From NCBI GenBank assembly GCA_963677085.2, contig CAXXFH010000004.1, positions 1,302,001 to 1,366,000 of the forward strand: a DNA stretch of 64,000 bases, read 5' to 3'. A program made the position numbers and the translations under genes. Positions 26,138 to 34,047 of the stretch are shown here, one piece after another. The notes below the pieces were generated by a model. It ran no database searches and was not told the origin of the DNA. It saw only the letters and a list, made by a program, of their open reading frames with translations. Every line of letters begins with the position of its first letter. The stretch's first letter is position 1. This DNA is from G963677085 sp963677085 (GTDB lineage Bacteria > Planctomycetota > Planctomycetia > Pirellulales > Thermoguttaceae).

Positions 26138-26843
26138 GTGTGCGGCCGACGTGTTTCGGTTGCAGGGACCCGTGTATCAGTTCGGAAGCGATCCCCGCTA
26201 CGAACAATACGACCAGCCCGTCTTGAGGGCCTGTTTCCCGAATGCCGCCTACATGGGTTTCGACCTGGACGAAACCACAGAACTGGAACGGCTGCCGTTT
26301 CGCGATGGGGCCGCGCGAACGGTGATCTGCCTCGACTCGCTCGAGCGGGCGTTGGAGCCGCAACGGGCGCTGGACGAGTTGCAGCGAATCCTGGCTCCCG
26401 GCGGCGCGCTGTTGATCTGCGCTCCGTTGGGCGAAACGTCGGCGGCGTTTGCCTCGCGACCATGGCGGCCTACGCCGCGAAGCGTGGGCCAGTTGATGGC
26501 CAGCATGGGCCTTTCGCTGCTAGGACGCCAGGGCACGGAACCTTTTGCCCATACGCTCTACGGCATCGGCTTCAAATCGCCAGCAACCGCCGAGGTAGCC
26601 CAAGCAACCGATCGTTTCCTCCACGACTTCCAGACGGCACTTCACGCCATGGCGGGCGAAGTGGGTTGGGCCGCCCGACTCTGGCAATGGCTCAGCCGTT
26701 GGTCGCGACACAACTTCCGCCGCGGGTACTACGACGTGCAATTCACCGTGCAAATGTCGATCGCTCGGACACTCTACCGCGAACGTTCCAACGACACGGC
26801 CGCCGATCCGAACACCGGTACGCGGCTGGATCTGCTGGAGTAG
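26109..26843 (+). CDS. Class I SAM-dependent methyltransferase-like protein
   Basis: 244 residues from the ATG at 26109, which has GAGGAG eight bases upstream. The central pattern fits a Rossmann-like methyltransferase: VYQFGSDPRY (motif I is degenerate, without GxGxG), YMGFDLDET with the acidic residue that holds the ribose of SAM, VICLDSLERALEPQRAL and LAPGGALLICAPLG (post-motif). This is the usual Methyltransf_11 order. The C-terminal 90 residues are helical and may carry the substrate lid. The gene overlaps the 3' end of the preceding frame, but that end is repeat-derived. Substrate unknown; a weakened motif I leaves real SAM binding open. Confidence 0.72.
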   Translation: MSDPFYAFVKCAADVFRLQGPVYQFGSDPRYEQYDQPVLRACFPNAAYMGFDLDETTELERLPFRDGAARTVICLDSLERALEPQRALDELQRILAPGGALLICAPLGETSAAFASRPWRPTPRSVGQLMASMGLSLLGRQGTEPFAHTLYGIGFKSPATAEVAQATDRFLHDFQTALHAMAGEVGWAARLWQWLSRWSRHNFRRGYYDVQFTVQMSIARTLYRERSNDTAADPNTGTRLDLLE

Positions 26844-26870
26844 AGTCCCGCTTTTTTTCAATCTCTGGAA

Positions 26871-26960
26871 TAGGGGTGCCATGGCCACGCTTGCGTGGCC
26901 ATGTGCGTCTACGTTTTAGCATACCCACGCTTTTCGTGGGCATGGCACCCGAACCCCTAT
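26871..26960. repeat. Double-hairpin repeat GGTGCCATG...CATGGCACC, copy 1
   Basis: Outer arms GGGTGCCATG and CATGGCACCC, with a further ATAGGGG/CCCCTAT pair outside. Inside are two hairpins, GGCCACGCTTGCGTGGCC and CCCACGCTTTTCGTGGG, separated by about 20 bases. It lies between two convergent genes. Other copies are at 36043 and 47235. Confidence 0.85.
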
Positions 26961-26979
26961 TTCAAACATTGACAAGGCA

Positions 26980-27897
26980 CTAGCCACAATGCCTTGCCAG
27001 GAAATCGCGAGCACATTGCTGCGCTTCCTCGGCATGGCGACTGAGCCAGAACCCTAAGTGCGACCCTTCCTCGATCCAGAAGCGTTCGCTGCCGGCAATA
27101 TGTTCGTGGGCATAAACACCGTCGTACAGCTTGACGTCGGCATCGTGCGTGCCGTGTATGATGAGCGTGGGGCACTGCACTTTTTCCAAGGGCAGATGCG
27201 TTAGCTCTCGGAACAACGCCATGTCGTTCTCGGTACCCGGCTTGCGGACATTGTACGGATTCATGGTCGCCATGAAGGCCCTTACAAACGCGACACACTC
27301 CGGCGTACTCAGAGCGTATTCGGTGTGTTGCTTGATCTGCTGCTTGGTGAAATAGGCTTCCGACTGGAAGATCTGTTGGAGAAACCATTCCGGTTTCTTT
27401 TCGCCGATCATCTTCAGAAGCTTCTGACCCCATTGGCTGGTGAAGAGCAGTTCGCTGATTGGACCGACCGTCTCCGGCATGTCGTAGTAGCCGCTTACGC
27501 TGTCGATGGCCACCAGGGCCCAAATCCGATCGGGATGGCGTATGGCAAAACTGTAGGCCGGCGGTCCGCCCGCGGAGGCCGACACGACGGCCACCTTGTC
27601 GATCCGCAGTTCATCCAGAAGGGCAGCGAACAGGTCGGCCTGTTGTTCGAGCGTCCGGCCGCTTTCCAGCGGCGTACCCAGGTACCCCGGCCGCGAAGGA
27701 GACAAAAGCCGATAGTCGTTTTCGTAGAGCCAGCCGAGAATAACCCGGGCTTGGTCCACCCCGCCAATACCGCCATGAGAGCACATCACCACGGGATGAT
27801 CGCCCTCGGTCAGATCGAATTCGACTCGCCCTCGGGCCGTCTCAAGCGTTTGCGGATTGACAAAAACCTCGGGCAGGACTTCACTGCAACAACTCAT
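26980..27897 (-). CDS. Alpha/beta-fold hydrolase
   Basis: 305 residues from the ATG at 27897, with AGGAA upstream. The fold is clear: VVMCSHGGIGGVDQ (oxyanion-hole HGG), SPSRPGYLGTP, the nucleophile elbow SASAG with Ser108, and, towards the end, IIHGTHDADVK with the likely Asp and EGSHLGFWLS with the His. There is no signal peptide, so it acts in the cytosol. The pattern R-P-G-Y-L-G-T-P resembles epoxide/ester hydrolases of the haloperoxidase-like group, but the substrate is unknown. Ser replaces the first Gly of GxSxG, which is tolerated in the family. Confidence 0.88.
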   Translation of the reverse strand: MSCCSEVLPEVFVNPQTLETARGRVEFDLTEGDHPVVMCSHGGIGGVDQARVILGWLYENDYRLLSPSRPGYLGTPLESGRTLEQQADLFAALLDELRIDKVAVVSASAGGPPAYSFAIRHPDRIWALVAIDSVSGYYDMPETVGPISELLFTSQWGQKLLKMIGEKKPEWFLQQIFQSEAYFTKQQIKQHTEYALSTPECVAFVRAFMATMNPYNVRKPGTENDMALFRELTHLPLEKVQCPTLIIHGTHDADVKLYDGVYAHEHIAGSERFWIEEGSHLGFWLSRHAEEAQQCARDFLARHCG

Positions 27898-28325
27898 GAC
27901 ATTCCTCGTGTCGGGCGAAGTAGACGTATGGAAACCTGAGCACCGGAATCAAACGAATAGGCGACGGTGTCGAACCAAGAGCGACGCACACCAAGGGTAA
28001 AACCCTTGCCACGATCGAGCACAGGGTACTACTCAAGAGAACTATAGGGCGCAAGAAAGGGCCGGCGCATCGCAACGCCCGAGCTATACAATCTTCCGGT
28101 AGAGACGGCGCAAACCGTACAATCCGACGCTTCGCGTCGTTGAACCACGGCAAAGTCCATTCCTGGACGGATGCAGAAAGCGGAAAAGCCTGCGTCTCAT
28201 TCGACCAGAGCGGGCAAGCGGCCCATGGCGTCCACGCGACACAAAGCGTCGCCAAGCTGCGTTCTCACGCAAAGCATGGGAACGAGAAAACCGGCTAAAA
28301 GAAAAGGGCCGCGGTCCTCTGTCCA
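27898..28325. other. 428-bp region upstream of the hydrolase
   Basis: No gene is seen. The hydrolase promoter should be near 27900-28000. The distal half is a copy of the composite repeat (28124-28286). Confidence 0.5.
28124..28286 (+). repeat. CGTTCCCACGC composite repeat, copy lacking its left hairpin
   Basis: Starts with CCGACGCTTCGCGTCGTTGA and ends GCCAAGCTGCGTTCTCACGC followed by AAAGCATGGGAACGAG. It aligns along its whole length with 30424-30589 but lacks the first hairpin. Confidence 0.7.
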
Positions 28326-29300
28326 CTACCGCTTTCGGTGTCGAGCGCGGAGAACCAGCCCCAACAGGCCAATGGCCGCCAGAATGAAGGCCGAGGGTTC
28401 GGGCACAACGACGGCATCGACAACCGCGCCGAGATCATCGCCCCAGCGGAACTCGTCGGCAAAGGCCTGGGCCGCATGGTCATAGGTCCCACGAATGCCC
28501 AGGTGGTCGATTCCCGCAGCGCCCGCATCGGGAAGAATCAGTGTGCTGGCATCGGTGACGTCGGCATTGGTACCGTTGACCAGATCGTCGAACGTGGGGT
28601 TCAACCAAGCGAGCAACCCGTCGCTCTCGCCACTGACGTCTTCGTTGATTTCGACGAAGAGCAGAAACGTGGAATCTTCCGACAAGTCGGTACCCAGAAT
28701 CCCCTTCGTTACGGTCGTTCCATCATCGTCGAGGTACTCGATGTAGGCGTCCACCTGATCGACCTCTGTGCTGTTTCGCTCGAAACCAACGCGGAAACCG
28801 TGATTCGTGCTGCTCAGCGACGTCAGATCCTGCTCTATCGAATCACTGTTTTCGGCTAGTTGCATGGTCATTACCGTGATGTCATCGGCACCGTCGGACA
28901 CCACGTTCCGTTGGAACTGCATCAACACGGCGGCATACAGGCTGCCCGTGGTCGAGTCCCGGCCGTCGAATTGTCGGTCCTGGGTTCGATACGAGGGAGT
29001 GAACTGGATGGTATGACTTTGGTACATCGCACCGCCCTGCTCACCGCCGAGCACATCGTGCTGAAGCCCCGTACTGGCCACTCTGATGGTAGCCGTAGTT
29101 TTGTTCCACGCCTCGTCTGCCGAAAAGCCAACCATTGTGGGATGAGTGACGGTACTGTTGTCTTGCACGGCCGTACCCGCCGTATACCCTCCGCTGCCGT
29201 CTGCGAGAGGTATCCCGTCGTACATGATCAAACCGCCCGGTGCGAGCGAAACGCCGAACAACAGAACCACCGAGGCAAGTGGAAATTTGGCAATGCGCAT
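28326..29300 (-). CDS. PEP-CTERM surface protein
   Basis: 324 residues from the ATG at 29300, with AAGGA upstream. Signal peptide (MRIAKFPLASVVLLFGVSLA), a beta-rich body of about 260 residues (MYDGIPLADGSGGY, LYAAVLMQF, FLLFVEINED, DEFRWGDDL), and a C-terminal sorting signal VPEPSAFILAAIGLLGLV followed by RARHRKR. Exosortase should process it for the cell surface. The body resembles LamG/concanavalin-like PEP-CTERM proteins of planctomycetes. Function unknown. The next gene upstream is also PEP-CTERM, 151 bases away. Confidence 0.85.
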   Translation of the reverse strand: MRIAKFPLASVVLLFGVSLAPGGLIMYDGIPLADGSGGYTAGTAVQDNSTVTHPTMVGFSADEAWNKTTATIRVASTGLQHDVLGGEQGGAMYQSHTIQFTPSYRTQDRQFDGRDSTTGSLYAAVLMQFQRNVVSDGADDITVMTMQLAENSDSIEQDLTSLSSTNHGFRVGFERNSTEVDQVDAYIEYLDDDGTTVTKGILGTDLSEDSTFLLFVEINEDVSGESDGLLAWLNPTFDDLVNGTNADVTDASTLILPDAGAAGIDHLGIRGTYDHAAQAFADEFRWGDDLGAVVDAVVVPEPSAFILAAIGLLGLVLRARHRKR

Positions 29301-29451
29301 GATCGGAGTCCTTCAGAAAAACCGCTTTGGCCGAGGTGAACACCTTAGGCCGAAAAGTATCGCGTCCTGCGATAAGAACACGCCCAAAATCAAGTCGATG
29401 TCCTCGGCATCAACCGAGGACGGCAAATTCCTCACTCTGAGGCCCCACCCG

Positions 29452-30165
29452 CTACCGCTTCCGTCGCCAACCATAAAGGGTCAGGCCGAACAGCCCGAGG
29501 ACGCCCAAGGCGAGGGTAGAGGGTTCCGGAACCTCTTCGATATTCAGCCGCACGAGGTCGAACTGGATCCAACGACGTTGCCCATCAGCAACCTCGCGGG
29601 TAATCGTGATAATGTTTTCGCCCTCGACGGCCCCCACCGAACCGCCGGAGAATATCGAACTGACCCAATGTTGTTCGTTGGCCGTATTGACCACGCCGTT
29701 GAAGACGACATTCCCGTTGAACGAGGCGCTGAAAGGAACATCGCCTTGCGTGTCTGTCGCGTTGTCGTTCGCCAGTGTCTCGATTACCAATTCGAAATTT
29801 TGCAGAGCAGCGGCCTCGGCCGAACTCAGGTTGAAGTGGATACGAACGGTTGTGTCGGTGGTTGTCAATGCCCGTTCAAACTGGAGGAACGGTTCGTCGG
29901 CCGCGACCGTGCCGATCGGATCGGGATACGTGCCGGCGAAGTACCAGTCATCGTCTTTGATGGTGGCCGAACCGGGCGCCGGATTCGAGCCCCCCACCTC
30001 CTGGCCGAAATCCGAATTGCTGCCGTTATCGTCGCCCACTTGCCAGAGTTGGACCATTTCGCCGTTGGCTGGCGAAGTTCCAAGAATTGCAGCTCCCAGC
30101 ACAACGGTCGCCATCAACGAGGCCGACACGAAAGTTGTCCAAACGTTCTTCTGCCGCAAATGCAT
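29452..30165 (-). CDS. PEP-CTERM surface protein
   Basis: 237 residues from the ATG at 30165, with AAGGGG upstream. Signal peptide up to about residue 35, a beta-sandwich-like body of about 170 residues (WQVGDDNGSNSDFG, a Phe/Asn-rich middle, IITITREVADGQRRWIQFDL) and the sorting signal VPEPSTLALGVLGLFGLTLY with a GWRRKR tail. The middle (NFELVIETLANDNATDTQGD) is like a carbohydrate-binding module. Probably exported by the exosortase route with the neighbouring PEP-CTERM protein. Function unknown. Confidence 0.85.
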   Translation of the reverse strand: MHLRQKNVWTTFVSASLMATVVLGAAILGTSPANGEMVQLWQVGDDNGSNSDFGQEVGGSNPAPGSATIKDDDWYFAGTYPDPIGTVAADEPFLQFERALTTTDTTVRIHFNLSSAEAAALQNFELVIETLANDNATDTQGDVPFSASFNGNVVFNGVVNTANEQHWVSSIFSGGSVGAVEGENIITITREVADGQRRWIQFDLVRLNIEEVPEPSTLALGVLGLFGLTLYGWRRKR

Positions 30166-30388
30166 TTACTGCCCCTTTTCGACGCCAAGGAAAGCGTCGT
30201 ACAGCGTCAGGCAAAACCTGCTTCGGATCGCGAGTCAAAGATGCTCCGGCTGCCCGCCCGGGCCGAAATCCCGGTCGGCTGAAACCATACTGCCATACTT
30301 ATCCTAATTATTTGCACATATAGTGTCAAACAATTTGCCAGACCGCCACCCACCTCTTTGGGTGGCCCTGCACCTCGTTCGGCGAGGT

Positions 30389-30589
30389 CCCTGGTTCCCA
30401 TGCTTTGCGTGGGAACCCAAGGCCCGACGCTTCGCGTTGTTGAACCGCAACAAGACGCTATTCTTGGCACGGGCACCAGGAACGCAAAGACCTGCCCCTC
30501 GCTCGGCAAGGGCGGACGAGCCGCCCATGGCACCCGCGCGACGCAGAGCATCGCCAAGCTGCGTTCCCACGCAAAGTATGGGAACGAGG
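30389..30589 (+). repeat. CGTTCCCACGC composite repeat, complete copy
   Basis: Left hairpin GTTCCCATGCTTTGCGTGGG near 30394-30415 and right hairpin CGTTCCCACGCAAAGTATGG near 30562-30587 are inverted copies of each other and bound about 140 bases with GACGCTTCGCGTTGTTGAAC on the left and GACGCAGAGCATCGCCAAGC on the right. Confidence 0.8.
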
Positions 30590-30600
30590 AAGGCGCTTAC

Positions 30601-30823
30601 TACTCAAACGGAAAGCAGAAGGAAGCCGCGGATGAACACAGATAGACGCTGATCAAAAAAATGGCCTGGAAACGTGGAGCATCCGGCGTAACACGCCGCG
30701 AATACATCGCTTCGGAAAGTTTATCGCACCGGTTAGGCCGCTGGATACCAGCACGTCCTTCTATCTGCGTTTATTTGCGTCCATCTGCGGCTGCGACCGT
30801 CAGAATCGTCGTCAGTTTGAGTA
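30601..30823 (-). mobile_element. 223-bp miniature-transposon-like element, copy 1
   Basis: Perfect 9-bp terminal inverted repeats, TACTCAAAC at 30601-30609 and GTTTGAGTA at 30815-30823. Its reverse complement aligns over the full length with 44230-44450, including a palindromic centre (GGCGTAACACGCC near 30685). It has no coding capacity. It is followed after one base by the lactonase stop codon. No clear target duplication is seen at this copy. Confidence 0.75.
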
Positions 30824-30824
30824 A

Positions 30825-31964
30825 CTAAAATTCCACGCAGATCGGCGTGGGGCAGTAGACCGACTTGCCCGAGAAGACCAGCCCGCCGGTGGCCGGGTCG
30901 ATGCGGAACACCGCCAGAGTGTTCGAGTCGCGACCGGCGGCCAACAGCCACTGGCCGGTGGGGTCCAGGTTGAAATTCCGTGGCCAGCTTCCGCGGATAG
31001 CCTCGCGCTCGACGAAGGTCAGCTTCCCGCTGTCGGGATCGACCTGGAAGACGGCGATCGAGTCGTGCCCTCGGTTGGCCGCGTAAACAAACCGGCCGCT
31101 CGGGTGGATGCGAATCTCCGAGGCCTTACTTGGCACCTCTTGCAGTTCTTCCGGCAACGTCGAAATGGTCTGCATGGGCGTCAACGTGCCAGCTTCGGCA
31201 TCATAGGCAAACGCCGTGACTGCCATCTGCAATTCGTTCAACACGTAGGCGAACCGACCGTTGGGATGAAACTTCAAGTGCCGCGGACCACCGCCGGCCG
31301 GGCAGACGCCGGCGCCGTGGCGTTCGATCTTGCCCTCGTCGAGGTTCATCCGGTAGATCATCACGCGGTCGATCCCCAGGTCGGGCACGAAGAGAAAACG
31401 GTTGGCCGCATCGACGCCCACCCAATGTGGATGCGGACCCTTCTGCCGCGCCTCGTTGGGGCCAGAGCCTTCGTGTTCGGCCAGGTCGCTACGCGGCTGG
31501 ATGCGGCCGTCGGCGTCCAGCGGCAATACGGCCACCGACCCGCCGCCGTATTGGGCGGTAAACAAACAGCGGCCCGAGCGATCAACTGCCAGGTGGGCAG
31601 CCCCGCCGTCGCCGATCGGCTGCATGTTCAACAGCCGAAGGGAGCGGCCGTTTTCCGAAATCTCAAAGGCCGCCACGCCGGGCCCCTGCTTGTTCGGCAA
31701 CTCGCACACCGAGTAGAGCCGTCGGCCGTTGGGATGCACCGTAACGAAGCCGGGCGAAGCGATTTCGGCCGCCAACTCGGGCGTGGTAAGGTTGCCGGTC
31801 GCCGGATCGAACGTCGCACGGTAGATACCTTTGCTTTGCCCACCCTGCGGCGTGATCGTGCCAATCCAAACCGTGGCTTCTTCGGCCAACGCCCGAGAGC
31901 CAAACGACACGGCCAGCAACAAAACCAACGACAACCGGACGGACAACCAGAGGATCGAACGCAT
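30825..31964 (-). CDS. Secreted lactonase-type seven-bladed beta-propeller (6-phosphogluconolactonase-like)
   Basis: 379 residues from the ATG at 31964, which opens a signal peptide (MRSILWLSVRLSLVLLLAVS); upstream in-frame codons belong to a repeat region. The body has the repeated propeller pattern of the Pgl/YbhE lactonase family: VWIGTITPQGGQSKGIYR, HPNGRRLYSVCE, DRSGRCLFTAQYGGGSVAV, GPNEARQKGPHPHWVG, GPRHLKFHPNGRFAYVLNE, IRIHPSGRFVYAANRGHDSI. Members hydrolyse 6-phosphogluconolactone in the cytosol, but this one is exported, so a different lactone or sugar ligand is more likely. Confidence 0.88.
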   Translation of the reverse strand: MRSILWLSVRLSLVLLLAVSFGSRALAEEATVWIGTITPQGGQSKGIYRATFDPATGNLTTPELAAEIASPGFVTVHPNGRRLYSVCELPNKQGPGVAAFEISENGRSLRLLNMQPIGDGGAAHLAVDRSGRCLFTAQYGGGSVAVLPLDADGRIQPRSDLAEHEGSGPNEARQKGPHPHWVGVDAANRFLFVPDLGIDRVMIYRMNLDEGKIERHGAGVCPAGGGPRHLKFHPNGRFAYVLNELQMAVTAFAYDAEAGTLTPMQTISTLPEELQEVPSKASEIRIHPSGRFVYAANRGHDSIAVFQVDPDSGKLTFVEREAIRGSWPRNFNLDPTGQWLLAAGRDSNTLAVFRIDPATGGLVFSGKSVYCPTPICVEF

Positions 31965-32500
31965 GGGAGTGTCTCCAAAGGTAGGGAAGTGCCAAGGTAT
32001 GACGTGCAAAGACGCGCTCGGACGCTGGCCCGCGACGCCCGACGCCCGTTCGGTCAGTGTAGCAGATCGAGGGCGGCCCTGCACGAAAAAGCCCCACCGC
32101 GCCGCGCCGGCGGGACATGGTACCGGGCGTGCCCCGAAGGGGCACCGGTTCGCCCAGCGAAGGGCGCAGCCCTGGCAAGCAAATTCACAACGGACTCTTC
32201 CGGCCGGCCCAACGGGCCAATCGTTCTCTTGCGACCAGGTTAGGCAGGCGAACGGTTGGCCCGTTGGGCCGGCCGGTGATCGAGACGGGAGCAACGAGGT
32301 TTCTCTCGGGCGACACCCCGGTTACCAGGGCGTTGCCCTTCGCTGGAAGAACGCTTGGGCCTTCGGCCCACCCCGGAAGCTACTTGCCGGCTTGGTCTGC
32401 GGCGGCACCCGGCGAACACGTAAGATCCTGAGAATTTCCATCCTGTTAACACAGCGGACCGAAAGCGGTTTGCCGAAAATCCCGATATCGCCGGGTCGTT
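31965..32500. other. 536-bp region with a large nested palindrome
   Basis: No gene. The first part upstream of the lactonase must hold its promoter. Most of 32121-32390 is a symmetrical set of inverted repeats, listed separately. Confidence 0.65.
32121..32390. repeat. Nested inverted-repeat structure
   Basis: The inner arms are 21 bp and perfect (32200-32220 and 32256-32276, core GGCCCAACGGGCC, 35-base loop). The middle arms are 22 bp with three mismatches (32154-32175 and 32325-32346, CCAGCGAAGGGC and its complement). Outside lie separate hairpins, GTGCCCCGAAGGGGCAC near 32129 and GGGCCTTCGGCCC near 32357. Confidence 0.85.
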
Positions 32501-33382
32501 TCACTTCGCTGGAAACACAATCTGGCCACAAACCGGAAAATGGTCCGAGGGATATCGCGACTCATGATGCGTGCGGACAATCTCCGCCGACATAACCTTG
32601 GCCCAGGGATTGGTCAACACGTAGTCGATCTTCGCGCCGCCGGTGTGTCCCCGAAAGGCGTTGAACGTGCCCACCTCCTTCGCCTCGGGATACAACACGC
32701 GAAACGTATCGACGAGCCGCACTTCCGCGTCTTTCGCCGGGCGTTTCAGATGCACAATGGCCGGGTTGTTCTCGGCCGCGTTGAAATCGCCCGTGACGAT
32801 CACCGGCGCATCGCCTGCTTCCTTGGCGATGAGCTTGCTAAGCATTTCCGCACTCTTCAACCGCGAGGGTTGCGATTGATGGTCGAAATGGGTATTGAAC
32901 ACGTAGACCGCCCGACCGCTGGGCTTCTCGACGAAGCGTCCCCAGGTAACGATCCGCGGAATGGTGTTTCCCCAAGTGGCCGAGCCCGGTACCTCGGGCG
33001 TGTCGGAAAGCCAAATCGTGTTGCCGCGATCCAATTTCCAGCGGTCCTCGCGATAGAGAATGGCCGAGTATTCGCCTTGTTTGCCGCCGTCTTGCCGCCC
33101 GTTGCCGTATTCGGCATACCCGGGCACGGCCTTGCGGATGGCGTCGATTTGAAACCGTAATGCTTCCTGAAGTCCACAAAAGTCGGGCCGTGCCTCGCGG
33201 AGCACTTCGAACACCAACTGCTCGCGATGCGGCCAGGCGTTCTCCTTGTCGTTGGCCGTTCCGTAACGAATGTTGAACGTCATGACGTCGACTTTCAGCC
33301 CACCGGAAACGCCGCCGCCCAAAGTGCCATCGGCCGACAGCAAGGCTGCCACTGCCGCAACAAATATCGCGCCCATCGACAT
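32501..33382 (-). CDS. Secreted endonuclease/exonuclease/phosphatase-family protein
   Basis: 293 residues from the ATG at 33382, chosen because GGGGAGG lies seven bases upstream. Starts with a hydrophobic signal (MSMGAIFVAAVAALLSADG). The EEP fold is complete: VDVMTFNIRYGTANDKEN, FCGLQEAL with the metal-binding Glu, VYVFNTHFDHQSQPSR, VIVTGDFNAAENNP with catalytic Asp/Asn, and the final SDHFPV with Asp and His. Such exported members in planctomycetes are usually annotated as endonuclease/exonuclease/phosphatase. The substrate may be a sugar phosphate, phospholipid or nucleic acid. Confidence 0.9.
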   Translation of the reverse strand: MSMGAIFVAAVAALLSADGTLGGGVSGGLKVDVMTFNIRYGTANDKENAWPHREQLVFEVLREARPDFCGLQEALRFQIDAIRKAVPGYAEYGNGRQDGGKQGEYSAILYREDRWKLDRGNTIWLSDTPEVPGSATWGNTIPRIVTWGRFVEKPSGRAVYVFNTHFDHQSQPSRLKSAEMLSKLIAKEAGDAPVIVTGDFNAAENNPAIVHLKRPAKDAEVRLVDTFRVLYPEAKEVGTFNAFRGHTGGAKIDYVLTNPWAKVMSAEIVRTHHESRYPSDHFPVCGQIVFPAK

Positions 33383-33429
33383 ATCACACCTCCCCGACAA
33401 TCGTTTGAAAAAACCTTCGGTACTATACT

Positions 33430-33813
33430 TCAGCGTCGTCCGGCCTGCGAAGTCTCCCCGTCATCGGCCGATGTTCGTCGCTGAACACCCGAGAGGATGA
33501 GTCGCAGGTAGAACGACTTGCCAAACAGGGCCACGCCGACGCATTCGGCTACCACCAGTGCATTGAAGGCAAGCATCACGGACCGGCTGAACATCAGCCC
33601 CACGGAATCGGCCGTGACAATCTCCGGTGCAAGCTCTACCACCGACCAGGCAAAAATCAAGCCGAACAAGCCACAGGCGGTGCGGACCACGGGGATGTGC
33701 AACGCCCGATCGGCCGCAGTCAGTTGTTGCAGTCGAAACTGCCGCTGATACTCCGGCGTGCCCGGCGGGGCGGTGATGCGAGTCGAAAAGTCGCGCGGGC
33801 TATCTTCGTTCAT
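33430..33813 (-). CDS. Small membrane protein of unknown function
   Basis: 127 residues from the ATG at 33813; AAGGA lies five bases upstream, while a second ATG at 33819 overlaps that site and is unlikely. About 45 polar residues are followed by two transmembrane helices (about 47-70, VRTACGLFGLIFAWSVVEL, and 77-105, SVMLAFNALVVAECVGVALF) and a basic/acidic tail (RRTSADDGETSQAGRR). I do not recognise a family. It is transcribed in line with the EEP-family gene downstream, 47 bases apart. Confidence 0.6.
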   Translation of the reverse strand: MNEDSPRDFSTRITAPPGTPEYQRQFRLQQLTAADRALHIPVVRTACGLFGLIFAWSVVELAPEIVTADSVGLMFSRSVMLAFNALVVAECVGVALFGKSFYLRLILSGVQRRTSADDGETSQAGRR

Positions 33814-33849
33814 GGGCATCCTTGGCCTGGATTTTTGACAGCCAGATCA

Positions 33850-33989
33850 ACCACGGAGGCACGGAGGTCACGGAGTTTCTTTGGGAAGGATGAAGATATG
33901 AATGATGAAGTAAAAATTCGTCAATACTTCGTTCTCGACGCTTCGTCCTTGCGCTCGTTCCGACTCCGTGGTCTCCGTGCCTCCGTGGT
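33850..33989. repeat. CCACGGAGGCACGGAG inverted repeat
   Basis: 26-bp arms (33850-33875 and 33964-33989) match at 24 positions and enclose about 88 bases, in which GAAGGATGAAG and CTTCGTCCTTG form a second inner pair. This would fold as one long hairpin. It lies between a small membrane protein and a convergently read hydrolase stop. Confidence 0.75.
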
Positions 33990-34047
33990 GAGAAACGATC
34001 TTCGTAGCGAAAAACGCGGACTGCTCAACCGCCCTGCGGTCGCCCCC

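Larger units (their letters stand above)
30166..30824. other. 659-bp region filled with two repeat elements
   Basis: No gene. The first 200 bases hold the promoter of the PEP-CTERM gene. Then follow the full composite repeat (30389-30589) and the 223-bp miniature element (30601-30823), which ends one base before the stop codon of the lactonase gene. Confidence 0.7.

Noticed and set aside
26871..26960. CRISPR array for the hairpin repeats
   Set aside because: Copies are single and far apart, with no regular spacer and no cas genes.
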